NCBI GenBank assembly: GCA_026874595.1
Contig: CM049306.1
Coordinates: 88,578,642-88,642,641 of the forward strand
Direction: 5' to 3'
DNA length: 64,000 bases
Source of the DNA: Sipunculus nudus
Lineage: Eukaryota > Annelida > Sipuncula > Golfingiida > Sipunculidae
Below the pieces are notes generated by a model. The model was not told the origin of the DNA. It saw nothing but the letters and a program-made list of their open reading frames with translations, and searched no databases. This document shows, in pieces, positions 35,655 through 47,343 of this stretch; the first letter of the stretch is position 1; every line of letters begins with the position of its first letter. The position numbers and the translations under genes were made by a program.

Positions 35655-36050
35655 TTTGTTGATCGCCTTTTGTCTCACGTATTATAACTTGGTGAGGTTA
35701 CAGAGCCATTTGCTTCTCCGTGGACCGCGTTTGCCTCACCTGTCATAACGTTATATAACTTTTACTGCGGTACAGAGTCACTGTTACCTCTACGAATCTT
35801 TTACCTCTTTTTGTTTGTTTCAGTTGTGTTACTTGGTGTAAAATTGTTACAGTGTAACCTTTTCCTCTACGAATAGCGTTTTTGTCTCATGTAGTGTTCA
35901 TTTGTACTGTTGTATATACCAAGTCACATTTTCTCTACGAATAGCGTTTTTTTTTTTCATGAAGTGTTGATTTGTGCGGTTACAGGGTCACTTTTTTCCC
36001 CTTGGATCGGCTTGTGCCTCACTTAATATGACTTGGATATAAGAGAGTGA
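35655..36050 (+). repeat. Decayed tandem repeat, ~70-80-bp units
   Basis: The word CTCTACGAAT recurs at 35,788, 35,865 and 35,932, and related words (CTCCGTGGACC, CCCTTGGATCGG) occur near 35,714 and 35,999. Between them the same order recurs in degraded form: GTCTCA.GTA/GCCTCAC, then a TAACTTGG/GTGTT word, then GGTTACAG.GTCAC. Unit spacing is 67-80 bp over about five units. Divergence is high, so the array is old. Confidence 0.65.
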
Positions 36051-36521
36051 AAACAGTGTTAGTCGAGAAAGTACCACTTAGTGGGCATTCCAAATGAACC
36101 GGTTACATTTTATAACTTTCTTCCTTTATTGGAATCACATTTTTTTCTGCCCTAGATTGATAAAACTTCAGCAGTATTGAAAAAACGGGTAAAATGAAAG
36201 AGAATCTTACACAGCTACATCAGGTTTCTTATAACAAATGCTACAATATGTACAACGAATGCTTGCTCAATATTCACACTTAATAGAAAAGTTTGAAACA
36301 TCAGCTACGAACCATGAAAGTAATGTCTAGTTTTATAATGTGTGCATGATATTGGGCGTTAGTTGTATTAGGAGGAGACCTTCTATATCATGTTAATGAC
36401 AACCATCCGGAGTATTTATGTTTTATGTAATCGTATTTTTCATGGGTTTTTTAGGGGGGGGGGTCCGAACATTAAGTTCTCGGTAGCAGACCGCATTCTG
36501 TCCCAAGAGAGTGTTTCAATC
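36051..36521. other. Spacer
   Basis: No gene is recognised. A G10 run with TCCGAAC at 36,454-36,470 resembles the poly-G repeat ends seen elsewhere in the window. Confidence 0.45.
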
Positions 36522-36740
36522 ACAAACGAGTGCGCCTTTCGGGGGTTTATCGTTGGTACAACCACAAGCATTGGGACGACTGCACACCCAGGACCCGCAG
36601 GTGCAGAGATCACCGGGCCTTGGTAACACCATGCTCTAATATATTAGAGGAAGTGTGTAGTATTTCCTTATCACGTGGTCTGAAATCGAAATGGAATTTT
36701 GCTGAAGTATATACCTAGATAAGTTATCATTAAAAAAAAC
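36522..36740 (+). mobile_element. SINE body and tail (headless copy)
   Basis: AAACGAGTGCGCCTTTCGGGG, TATCGTTGGTACAACC, GGACCCGCAGGTGCAG, GGGCCTTGGTAACACC, GAGGAAGTGTGTAG, TATCACGTGGTCTGAAATCG and AATGGAATTTTGCTGAAG follow in order. The same order appears at 53,898-54,115. The central CGCCTTTCGGGGGT block appears in the minus-strand SINE at 7.2 kb and the tail in the SINE at 19.25 kb. No tRNA-like head is visible upstream. It ends in a short A-rich run. The open frames at 36,390-36,718 lie in it and are rejected. Confidence 0.7.
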
Positions 36741-36756
36741 GGAGGTGGTTACCTCC
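36741..36756. other. Perfect 6-bp hairpin
   Basis: GGAGGT-GGTT-ACCTCC directly follows the A-rich end of the SINE tail. It may be part of the insertion site or a separate short palindrome. Confidence 0.6.
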
Positions 36757-37968
36757 AACAACAACAAATATTATCAAAACAATCCTCGGTGATAATGTTG
36801 GCAGGCCGTGTTCTTGTCTAATAAGATCCCTTCAATTATAACAATATGTGTATTAACAATGCGAAATTTCCATTCATGAAATTATCCTACAAAGTGGATT
36901 AAATTTTGCAACGATCGTAGAACTGTCAAACGTATTTGTGTCCTCTGCCAGCTGACAGAATTCTACGTAATTCATGTAAATCAGTAAATTAAAAAAAAAA
37001 ATCTTATGCTCGCTCCATAGTGAGATAAACAACTTACTTTTTTGCGTGGTCTAACTGTATTCATGTACATCCAAAAAAAACCTAAATCCCTAAATTGAGC
37101 TCCAATTTTGATGCTAACAACTGTTATTACAGTCATCTTTAATAAATCCTGAAAAATGTGAATGTGTTCAAGATTTAACGATTTATTTCTGCATTTGCCC
37201 AGATAATCAGCATTTATCAGCCGGTTCCTGTAGAACTGAAAGATCACAAGGTCAAAACTATCTACATAGAAAATGAAAAGAAACGTATTATATTAGGCTG
37301 GTTTCTATTCGAAACTGAGTAACATGTTTACGATTTGGAGAAGGATAAAATACAATAGATACAATTAAACCGGATAAGTTTTATATGTGTCTCGTTACCA
37401 CCTGCGAACTATTGTCTGTCATCCAAGAGAAATTTATTAGATACGGAACCCTGCTGGTCGAGTGTATCTTATAAAAAATGGCTGAACAATCAGCAAAGCA
37501 AGGAATAGGTGAACGTTGGAAGTGTCCCATAAAACAGCTTATCTCTGATAGAGGATGATGTGGCCAGTAATAAACAATAAAGAGCTGCAGTTCTGTTACA
37601 GTCGGTCGGGAGGATGCGCTTTAAAGTCGCTAATTACCGGATGATACATAATCGGAGCGCCAGACTGTCCCCTCCGCCAATATGACTTAAATCGCATTAA
37701 ACCATCCGTTATCTCAACAGAGACGCCCACTTTCCATAGGATTTTTTCTGCATTGCTTTTCTAGGTTTCTTTAATAACAAGGACACGTTTTAATAAAACC
37801 ATTGCCGTTTCAACTGTCGGTGCCCGTCTAGACGATTGTGTCTGATCGCCGATCATTTAACTCATATCGTTAAAGGGGTCAACACGTCACGTTCGCGTCT
37901 GGCCGGCTAAATAAAACAATTAGACATTAGAGATACTTAATATGGCCATACTGCGCACCTTCTTTATA
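36757..37968. other. Spacer, unique GC-moderate patch at 37.43-37.9 kb
   Basis: 36,757-37,430 is AT-rich with no feature; the minus-strand frame 36,981-37,247 is unsupported. 37,430-37,900 is unique and carries words such as GTAATAAACAATAAA (forkhead-like), TCGCTAATTACCGG (homeodomain-like) and CTTATCTCTGATAG (GATA-like). It is a candidate enhancer only by composition. Confidence 0.3.
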
Positions 37969-39690
37969 CAGTAAAACCTCACCTAACGACCAACTTAGTT
38001 AAGCAACCACCTCAAAACAACGACAACTTTTTACGGGTCTCTATTCTTTTTCTTTCTTTTTATAAGACCTCGCTTTTACGAACTTATGCGACCACCGTAT
38101 AGAGGTCTGACGGTGGTCGTAATGCTAATCTACATTTTTAGCTGCGTTGCAAGAAGTTTATTTTTCAAATGGAAAGACTTATGTAACATGGTTTGAGAAA
38201 CGAATCTGCTTACAAAAAGAGCACATAATACACATTCATTCCGTTTTGACATAGAAAATATTTTATGTTCCGCTTTCTGGTTTTAATTACACTTCTTACG
38301 TAGTGATCATGTGTTTGATTACCCCCCTGCTTGCAAGGACCGCTTTTGCCATATACGGGCTCCAGGGGCACCGTGCGTTATTGTAGCTTATATTATTCCG
38401 GAAGACTGTCGTCAGTGGCTCGTGTTATCATTTTTTTTTAAAATCTGTCTTGAACGCAAATTATTCTTTAATTTCTTTGGACAATAATAGTGTAAAACAA
38501 TCTTTTGGTGTTATCTTAACAGAATACTCCTCCACCTTGACTTGACAATGTAACGAGCTGGAAAAGAGGGAAGGAACCCGAGGGAGCCGCCTTATTGTCT
38601 TAACACCAAAAACGAACAAATAAAATGAGATGTGGCGAAAACCTGAAGTACACCTTTGTCGTTGATGGGATCATTCATGGCACTTTGCCAGCGTCTATAT
38701 AAAAGCCGTATACGATAAAAGCGGTCTTTTCAACTGGTGTCTAAGTTGGATAGTCGTGACTTCAAGGCAACCCAGGTCGCGATATAATACAATTACAGTT
38801 GTTTAATGTAAGACAATTAATAAGTATAAGATTTCTGTTAGTAACCATGTTTTAAGTTTCTCTTTTTCGGTCGTAATTAGTCCATTTCCAGATCACTTCA
38901 GTAGCCCGCTTCCCAATAAAAAGATCAAATATTTAATCAGCGGGATTCTTTATCTGTCATATCAATCATAATTAATTGGTTGAGGAATTAACCAGGTAGC
39001 GTTGTTATACAGTCCGACATAGAGAAATAAGACAAGTAATCCGCGGTGTCAGACACGGACCATCAGTGTGTATTTACTGACGGGCCGGGTAATACACACG
39101 GGCCTGGTACCCGCCCATCCCGGGCTAAGGAGGGCTTCCTATGTAATAGTCTCATCCTTGCAAGCTACACAGCCTTGATTTTACCTGTCATTCAATAAGC
39201 TCTATGGTCTAACCCATCTGTACATATGTGATGAATTGTGAAGTTCCCGGTATGTTAAGCTTACACATACGGGGGAAGAATTTCACTGAGAAATACGGGC
39301 AAGAGAAATATGAAGTATATATGCTGAATAAATCTGTAAGGTGTATTATTATAATGTGTAACATAAAATAAACTAAAATAAATGCATCTTTATTATGATA
39401 TACCGGTGCTTATGTGTATATGATCATTTATTTATTCATGCAGCAAAACGTGTTGGGTTACTACGAATTACCGTATGTAACTAATACATGTACAAGCTAA
39501 ACATATCCAGGCTCGAGACGTAAATTTGTATATTTATAGACACTTTTTTCCTCTTGATATAAAAAAACACATTTAAAACATACATTCTGGACTCGATATT
39601 TTAACACTTTTTAGTGTCCTCAAATGTTGCTTAATACATCGGGAATGGGTTGGTTAAAATTTTTTTATTCCAAAATATTTCTTAGTTTTT

Positions 39691-39711
39691 GTATACCTTT
39701 TTAAGGTATAC
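39691..39711. other. 9-bp hairpin GTATACCTT/AAGGTATAC
   Basis: Perfect inverted arms with a 3-base loop. The downstream word TACATCTAATGA follows it and recurs near 39,763-39,774, after a second GGTATA word. It may be part of a small decayed palindromic element inside the pogo-like element. Confidence 0.55.
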
Positions 39712-40038
39712 ATCTAATGAATTCCTAACGGTTATGCTTTAGATGTACCTGATTAAGGTATATACATCTAATGATCATTTTCTAAACTCATTCAGCAATC
39801 CCGAAGAATTCATTGTTCAGTTTTGAATGTGATGAATAAATTTGTTATTCTCATGAAAGAAATATAGCCGTGTGTACTAAGCTGCCACAGAACATGCATA
39901 CGGCCTAAAATGCCTTACTATATGTCCTTATGGAAAGTATAATACGCCTGATAAGGCGTACTACGCCGGAAAAGGTGTTGGTTAAAATAATTATTTGGCA
40001 CGTATGCCACATCAGGACAAATCGATATACTCAAATAA

Positions 40039-40041
<3 letters not shown>

Positions 40042-40081
<40 letters not shown>
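40042..40081. repeat. (AT)n microsatellite
   Basis: A pure AT run of about 40 bp directly inside the right TIR of the pogo-like element. Confidence 0.97.
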
Positions 40082-40084
<3 letters not shown>

Positions 40085-40256
40085 CACCTAGAAATTACGA
40101 CCACTGACGGGACCTCGTGAAATTGGTCGCATTTGCGAGGTGATGGTCTCAGCGAGGTCTTATATAAAGAGCGAAAATGAATCGGGACCGTGAAAACATG
40201 GTGGTCGTTTGGAGGTGGTCGCTTAACTTAGATGGTCGTTAGGCGAGGTTTTACTG

Positions 40257-40680
40257 TATATATTTGTGTGTATGTATGTCTGTGTATGCATGTTTGTGCA
40301 ATATACCTTTGTTTGTCATACCGCTGCCATAAATAAGGCACAAGTACAATATTACATTGTTATTTTTATGCAGACCTTAGCCTTAGAGGCTGTTAGGAAA
40401 GCCACCATGCATCCCGTGAGGTTCTGAGGTTGTCGTTCCATTAAAGATACAGAATTATATTTCAGTCAGTTTAGAGCACATTTAACATGAAGCGGGGATA
40501 TTGTTCAGACTAGCTTTCCTTTTGAAGACACTAGGGATGGCCACAATGCTGTCTGAGTCTTCGCCTGTGGCCAATTTAATGGTCTTTGTCAGTCTCGCCA
40601 GCGGGGGCCTGTCAGCTACAAACCGTTGACCCCACAGGTACATTGGAGCAATAACGTCCACCTTACGACCATGTTTGGGT
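40257..40680. other. Spacer
   Basis: A GT/TG-rich stretch at 40,262-40,300 (GTGTGTATGTATGTCTGTG) and otherwise unremarkable sequence. Confidence 0.5.
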
Positions 40681-40689
40681 TTTAACTGC

Positions 40690-41211
40690 TCAGTTCACAG
40701 GTCCTATTGAAGTTATAAATGCTTTTGAATATTTACTTACGGAGCTACAACCCCTGATGTAACAATAATTTTGCAGCATCAACCTTTGACATAAAAACAC
40801 ACCTTTGAAACTGTAACTGCTGATCTGAAATCCTGTTTAGAACTATAAACTAGCTGGACAGTGGTCTCTCAATGGTAGCGGCTGACAAGAGGGTGATCGC
40901 ACTGCTATAAATGTTGATTTGTCGGTCTGTTTAGATCTGCAAATTGCTAAAATAAAAGTAATTTCTTAGCTTTGACGTGTGCACGACAACAATCGTTGGG
41001 CTGAGACTGCGTTCCTAACGGTTATCCTTTAGGTATAACTTTTGACCTGACGATCATCTCGGAGGCACTAAGGCGGTACTGTCTAACTTTTTTTGGCAAA
41101 TTAAATAGCAGACCTGATGGTAATTTGCAAGCCTTTCTATCCGGAATATATGGACCTTGTTTCACTGTACCTACTGGTTTAACGTTCCAATGTGAATAAC
41201 AACCGTCAAAA

Positions 41212-41256
<45 letters not shown>

Positions 41257-42080
41257 TATGTGCTGACAGTTAGGTTTTGGCTGTAGCTATCTCTCGGCCT
41301 TGCGCTCTCAGCTGACACTTTCATTAATATAACGGCGGACAGTCTTGTCAGCTAGAACAAAATTTAAAAAAAAATAATAACAATAACTGCTGACCTGACC
41401 GCCATCTTTCAGACATAAATCTTAATCTGACGGCCACTTATGCAGTATAACTACCAACCTGATGGCGTTACAACTCTTGAACTGACGAGCCCCTCTTGGT
41501 CATAACTACTGACCGCACGATCGCCTCTACATTCCAACTGCTGACAATACAGTCCTTTCCTAGTTGCAACTGCTGACCTGGTGGCCCCCTCAGACTTTCA
41601 ACTGGTGACCATAAACGACCCCCTCAGGTTTAAACCTGACATATCAATCATTTATTAGTTAAAACTGCAGACCTGTAGGTCCCCTCTGAAATACAACTTC
41701 TGACCGTACAGTCCTCTCTTAAGTTACAACTTCTGACCGTGCGGTCCACTTTTTAGTTACAGCTTACCGTAAGGTTCCCTCTGAGCTACAACTTCTGATC
41801 GTACGATAGACTATTGAATTACAACTTCTGACCGTACGGTTTCCTCTGAATTACAACTTCTGACCTTCTGGTCCACTCTTGAGTTACAAATTATTACCGT
41901 ACGACACCCTCTTAGTTACAGCTTCTGACCTAATGTCCAACTTTGGGCTTTATCTGCTGACCTGATGGCCCAAGCTGTGAAATAACTGCTAACATATTAT
42001 GTTTGAGCTTTATCTTTCGACCTGATTGGCGCATCTGTGTTATAACTGACAAACTGACGGCCATGACTGAGTTGTTTGAC
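40690..42080. repeat. Long decayed ~38-bp minisatellite
   Basis: Variants of 'GTTACAACTTCTGACCGTAC' followed by 'GGTCCNCTCTTGA' recur about every 35-45 bp. They are clearest from 41,640 to 41,940 (ACAACTTCTGACCGTACAGTC, ..GTGCGGTCC, ..GATCGTACGAT, ..CCTTCTGGTCC, ..TACCGTACGACAC). They are increasingly degraded to the left (AACTGCTGACCTGACCGCC, ATAACTACTGACCGCACGATC) and right (TTATCTGCTGACCTGATGGCC). Weak units can be followed back to ~40,690. The array is interrupted by an AT microsatellite and ~100 bp of unrelated sequence. Units are too diverged and irregular to code. Confidence 0.75.
41214..41253. repeat. (AT)n microsatellite
   Basis: A pure AT run inside the decayed minisatellite. Confidence 0.97.
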
Positions 42081-42927
42081 ACTACAGACCCGGTGTCCTT
42101 CATTCTTTCTCTCATACACACATAAAACCAAAAACAACCTTTGATCTGCCTGCTCCTAGGTGATAGTATCACTTAGTCCGGAAGGAGGGCTTCACGGCCC
42201 GTCACGTAATGTTATCTTACGTAGTACTTATTAAGATCCCTCACTTTCAGATGGCCAGGGTACCTCGCAGCTGATCTCTGGCTTATAACTGTCAGTTGTG
42301 GGGCTTATTATTTTTGATATATTCGTATACGTTGTACTCAAGATCTATCGATGGTGATTCTTGTCCCCGGGGCAGATTTTATCCATAGTCCCAGCGGTCT
42401 ATTTGATGGGTCATTACTGTGTAAGAATATTTAGATATAGCCCTGGCTTTGATCATTCCGGTTTGGATCACAGGCTGACGTAGTTATCTCTGTATTTTGA
42501 CTTATTCCCCTGACAAACCAGGCCGCACTGGCGGCATTCAGACCATCATCTGAATTCTGAATAAAGAGCGGCCGCTGATTTAATCCACTTGTAACACGTG
42601 GTTTATGTAAACCTGATTTCTCCAAAGAGTGGGATGTAAAGCATTAAGTCGCATTATCAAATTCAGCAGCGTAGAACGATGTTAATCTTGTTTTTATGTA
42701 ATCGGGTCTACATCAAATTCGCAACCTTGGTTGCCTTTAATTGCAGCGATCACAGTAAACAGTAATCTTTCTTTTTTTCCAGTCATGGCAGTCGTCCTCA
42801 TCCTTTTTACCTTGATTTGACCATTTAATGACAATATACCCCGGAAGGGAGAGAACTAAGAAATATAAAAAAGTAATGCTATCATAAACATATCCTGATA
42901 CGCTAATTTGACCGTTTGTTTTAAACG
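42081..42927. other. Spacer
   Basis: No gene. The minus-strand frame 42,431-42,625 lies in a moderately GC-rich unique patch and has no recognised domain. Confidence 0.45.
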
Positions 42928-43167
42928 AAATGAAATATACACTAACATTTGAAGGAACGAATAAAATGTCATTGCATTCAATTATTTTCCTTTCCTCTTG
43001 CCATTATATTATATGCATTTGATATTAAGCCTATTCTCGGTTGAAATATGAAAAATGAAATATACACTAACATTTGAAGGAACGAATAAAATGTCATTGC
43101 ATTCAATTATTTTCCTTTCCTCTTGCCATTATATTATATGCATTTGATATTAAGCCTATTCTCGGTT
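42928..43167. repeat. Recent tandem duplication, 115 bp identical
   Basis: The segment 42,928-43,042 (starting AAATGAAATATACACTAAC, ending TATTCTCGGTT) is repeated without a visible change at 43,053-43,167, with a 10-bp spacer GAAATATGAA. The period is 125 bp. Identity in AT-rich non-coding DNA implies a young duplication, or an assembly artefact. Confidence 0.95.
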
Positions 43168-43387
43168 TCCTCCGGAATTTGCCTGTCTAATATATGAGAA
43201 TGATGTTTGTAGATTTTAGAAGATGTTATGAAGAAAGTCTCTCAGTCCATATAAAATGCCCTCATGGCTACGTTTGCACCACAAAATAGCCACCGTGAAT
43301 ACAAGACTAAGTAAGCTGGTAGGCTTGTTTTGAAGTCGTGATAAAAGTAAGCGGAAACGCATTGCAATTGCCATCCTTCCAATTGCC

Positions 43388-43852
43388 TCAAATCCGTGGT
43401 AAACAGCCGGTAAACCTTAGGCTACGAGTGATTGATTAACACCAAAGAATACATGTGGCTCATAAACCAGAGTGTTAATCTCAATGTAACCTGTAACAGG
43501 TCAATTGCTGTGTCTCCTACAAGTTGGTCATCGTCGTGTAACCGGCACGAGATATGCTTGTATTCATGTGGTCAGAAATTCAACAAATATACAAGGGGAT
43601 TTACCAATATGCCGAGTTAAAACGGATTATTTTGGCACATTGTAGTGTTGTTAGAAAGTTTACCCGAAGCTTGGTCTAGTTTATTTAAAGTGACAGCGTA
43701 GCTTAGGACATGAGGCGTTGTTAAATTGATGAAATGCGTGCATCCTAGTCATGTCTTATAGTTTGGACCTATATACAAAGTGTAATGGAACTTTAAAGCT
43801 GGACGGAAACTATCTATCGTAAGAGCCTCTGAGGACCAAAATAGCGCTCAAA
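43388..43852 (+). repeat. Dispersed repeat, uninterrupted copy
   Basis: This is the continuous counterpart of the split repeat at 20,276-23,880. It runs from GGTAAACAGCCGG through TTAGGCTACGAG, AAAGAATACATGTGG, TTCATGTGGTCAGAAATTC, GAGTTAAAACGGATT, GTGTTGTTAGAAAGTTTAC, GACAGCGTAGC, CATGTCTTATAG and TGTAATGGA to GCTGGACGGAAACTATC. No terminal inverted repeats, poly-A tail or open frame are evident. The frame at 43,432-43,620 lies inside it. The class is unknown. Confidence 0.75.
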
Positions 43853-45849
43853 TAACGAGTCCAATATCAAGAATATAGCTTATGGTAAGATATGGAAGGA
43901 ATGCAAAGGGTAACTAATATGGACAATGTTTGACACGCGGCTGTGTCCATGACACATGTCAGCCCTGTATTTCACGTGGCATGAATGCTCATATTTAGTG
44001 TAAATGTAATATGTGTAATCCTACAAAGACTATTGCACAATGCAGGAGCCATTCACTAAATTCACTACATTCCTTTTGTTATGACTTTGCCGAACTGATT
44101 TCAAAAGGCCGAAGCGTAATGAATGTGCGGGAGCAGGCAGAATGTTTATAAATATATTGCATTTCCTCTTTTCTAACATGGAAATTTTCGAACTTTGTCA
44201 GGGGGAAATTATTCGACTAACCAAGTGATGCTTTCTTCCCTTTCTTCTGACATTTCAATGCGGAAAAGGTCTCCAAAACGTCTTTGTCCTAAAAGTCAAT
44301 AGTAGCAGAGTGAACAATTAATCTACCAACATCTGGCGGGCTGGCATTACATTTCTTCTTTGTAAGAACTTTAGAGTGTTATCTTTTCAAGTTCTCGAAG
44401 AATTGCCAAGTTTTGCGAAGATATGTCGGTACACCGGTAAAACGGTATGCCAATTAGGCCCAGGTACATCGCGCAATCATTCGACGGATGGGCGATATAT
44501 TACAACCACACGATCGTAACTGCTCCATCTGGCTATTCTTCCATTGAGTGGCTTGTTTTCCATATGCACCCAAATATACCTCTATCCACCCAAAATGCCT
44601 TGAAGTAAACTTTTCTGATAGAATGTCTCACTTCCAATATTTCTCTTGTTTAGTGTCTTAAAAAAAGAGGTCAGCGACGTTTTTGTTTTTGAGTGAACTC
44701 CGACGTTTGAGGTGTAGTTTCATTCATTACTGAACAGACTATGTGTCACTGAAATTTATAGTACGTTTTCATAATTATGTACACAGAAATTTTAAAATGC
44801 CCAACGTGCATGTAAATTAATGCAAACGAAAAACCCGATGTTTGATTCGAACTGCAAATAAAATAAAATTCAATATATAAATGAAGAAATGTTGATGTAA
44901 CGTGCAGCCAGTGTTTTCCAGTTTGACCATAGCTCTAATCATTAAAACTATTATCCCACTGTTATGGCTTGTTCTGGCTCAGTGAGTACGAAACGAACTT
45001 GCCGTGGGCGACTGCGCATAATCTATAGACAATTACGTAAGTCAATGAGTGAGTCGATAAACATCATGGCCTGCATTATTCAGGAGGAAACCACAAGGTT
45101 GGACGTGTGTGCCACATAGACGGAGAGATTTTTTATCCTGTCAGCGTTCCTGCTCGGGTTTCAGGTTCGCATTGATCTCGTATTGCGTTCACAAATCGAT
45201 CATATATATGCATGGGACGTTGCTATTATATTGAAGTTAGGAATTTCATCTCACGGACAGGCTTTTACTGTCAATGCTGCTGACACAAGAACGACATACG
45301 ATCACACGGACAGCCAATCATATTGAAACAGAGTAAATATCATAAAACACAGACCTTTCATGTTTCATATAGACATACTTAACATTTGGAATAATTGATT
45401 AACTGGATCGAAAATGTTAATGCTTTCACGTTTTTCATGTCTAATATTATGAAAATAAGAAGTGAACTCAACTGACTGAAATTCCATAGGAACCTCGCAC
45501 GTGATAGACCATGCGTGTGAAAAATCAATCATGTCTGAATCTGCCATTAATGGTTTTATTAGATATAAAAGCATTTATTCATTCCGCCATTATTTTCATG
45601 TCCATACAGGAATGCGGGAATATTCCCATGACGTCTACCTGAATGTGTCCATATTCCCTTTATTTTATTAAAGATTTTTTTTGTAGGTCAGCGACTCCAT
45701 GTTTTTATGCTTGTTAAAGTAAGTACTGTGAACATCTGCGGAATTCCGTTCTAGTTTCGGAATACGAGACCGGAGCTTACACGCCATAATCCTGGTGTCA
45801 ACCAGGCTCGGTGTACCACTCCAGCGGGTGTTTGTGTCAGCCCCATAGG
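43853..45849. other. Spacer, with a dispersed 26-bp identity
   Basis: No gene. A ~50-bp stretch at 44,073-44,125 matches 59,550-59,603 (listed separately). The minus-strand frames at 45,365-45,574 and 45,668-45,862 have no recognised domain; the latter overlaps the SINE. Confidence 0.45.
44073..44125 (+). repeat. Short dispersed repeat, copy 1
   Basis: CCTTTTGTTATGACTTTGCC, then GAACTGATTTCAAAAGG and CCGAAG. It contains a 26-base exact match (44,089-44,114) to 59,567-59,592, with further similarity on both sides. It is a fragment of an unidentified dispersed repeat. Confidence 0.7.
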
Positions 45850-46042
45850 TGGACCATAACACCGCGGAATCCCGATTCGTCTAAGAGTGGAATATGACTG
45901 CTGGACACAGTCTCCCCATTAAGCCCGCAGAGCGCTCACCCTGGGTGGGGGCCGACCGTAAAAAATCTCACCGCCTCGCCTGAGATTCGAACTCATGATC
46001 TCCTGACTTTGAGCCCTGAGCTTTGCAACTAGACCACGGTAG
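45850..46042 (-). mobile_element. tRNA-derived SINE, near complete
   Basis: On the minus strand: GGGGCTAGCTACCGTGGTCTAG with A box TGGTCTAGTTGC (46,027-46,038), B box GAGTTCGAATCTC (45,982-45,994), GAGGCGGTGAGATT, CGGCCCCCACCC, GGGTGAGCGCTCTGCGGGCT, AATGGGGAGACTG and a tail with GAATCGGGATTCCGCGGTG. The tail corresponds to AATGGAATTCGCAGATG in the 19.25-kb copy. The tRNA-like head is the best preserved in the window. The CGCCTTTCGGGGGT central block is absent here. Confidence 0.8.
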
Positions 46043-47343
46043 CTAGCCCCATAATATTCCCTTTGTTAATCTCTACTTGTGCTAGAAATTTAATCACCTA
46101 ACTGGTATAGAAAGCACTAATAATTTCCCCTCCTACATCCAGCACGAAAAGATCCGGAATATTGCTAAATCCTTATCAATTCGATGTGTGGTACATAAAC
46201 CCATGAATTATATTAATCCAAGCCAAGCAGAATGCCTATCAGTGATGTCACCCTTGGACACTGAGACTTTAACGTTTTCCCTTATAAAACAATGCAACAT
46301 ATAATATACATTTATACAATTCAACCATCTGCAAACATTTAATAAAATTCTGTTTTTATAGCATTTTCGATAATATTGCTTACAGACATAACGTCCGCGA
46401 AACGTGGATAACAGACTAACACGTCCTGCTAGCGGAGGTAAAAGTAACTTTGTTTTCTAAGAAAAGTGCAAAGAATGCTTATCATATAAGGTAACCCATT
46501 GTCCTGGATATATGACAGGTTTAAACGAAAGCGAGATATGTCACCCATTTTGTTGTGCGTTCGCCTGGGGTATATATTCAGCCCACGTGCTGATACCCGA
46601 TTAAACATTTATACCTCCGGATTTTTCCCGCCATTGGAATAAGACGGATTGATCCCTTGGTGACAATCGGGTAGCAATACTGCGATTTCTTTACCCCTTA
46701 AGAACGACATTGTCACTTGTACCATGTACACCCACGCATGTACAATAAAAATCAGGATTATGACCAGGCTGCGATTTCCTAACAGACTGTCGAATTCTTA
46801 ATGGGACTGTCGACGATCTGAGCCTGTGCTTCAGGTAACGATGCGCTGCACGTTTGTTCAGTGCTAATTATTTCCTAACATCACGACTTTTTAAAAATAT
46901 CAATCAATATGTTTCTAGTTCCAAGCAAACATTAAACTTTCTAGCATATCAACCGTTCATTATTTCACATTTCCAGACCAGTATTGGCATGGTTACCGAT
47001 ATTTCAAGACCAAAAAACGAGCAGGAGTTGCGTAACAACGAATGCGTGCGACTACCGTCAATAATAATATTGATAATTTTTAAAAATGTTACCAGTCTCC
47101 TGAATGAACTGTCAGTTTTATGATTTTTATACAAGAAGGGAAAAAAATTAAATTCGTCGCATTCACACTTCACATCACCTAACACATTCTCGGACCGAGG
47201 AATTAGTTTTTAATGAAACATAGCGAAAAAAAAAATATGTCTTTATCGGGAGTATTTGTAAGACCTCTAAGCTTTAAGATAGAACATTGATTATTTGTGA
47301 ACGGGTGTGACTGAGGCTGAAACAGAGGAAACTCAGCCTTGTC
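46043..47343. other. Spacer
   Basis: No gene. Opposite-strand frames at 46,854-47,123 and 46,949-47,185 overlap and are unsupported. A unique, less AT-rich patch lies at 46,500-46,850. Confidence 0.45.

Larger units (their letters stand above)
37969..40256. mobile_element. Pogo/Tigger-like non-autonomous element with ~155-bp TIRs
   Basis: The left end CAGTAAAACCTCACCTAACG (37,969) is mirrored by the right end, which ends GGCGAGGTTTTACTG at 40,256; both are flanked by TA. Matching continues for about 155-163 bp (37,969-38,123 and 40,094-40,256), including TTATAAGACCTCGCT and GTGGTCGTAAT words. The CAGTNNAACC start and TA duplication are typical of the pogo/Tigger branch of Tc1/mariner. The ~1.97-kb interior has no open frame above 60 codons, so no transposase. 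Alternatively, two separate inverted short copies flank ordinary genomic DNA. The interior patch 38.5-39.2 kb looks like unique sequence, which keeps that option open. Confidence 0.75.

Noticed and set aside
39722-41025. Shared word TTCCTAACGGTTAT at 39,722 and 41,012
   Set aside because: Fourteen bases can match by chance in 64 kb. The following bases are only partly similar, so no repeat is claimed.
45982-46042. True tRNA gene on the minus strand
   Set aside because: A and B boxes are present, but the acceptor stem does not pair and a SINE body and tail follow.
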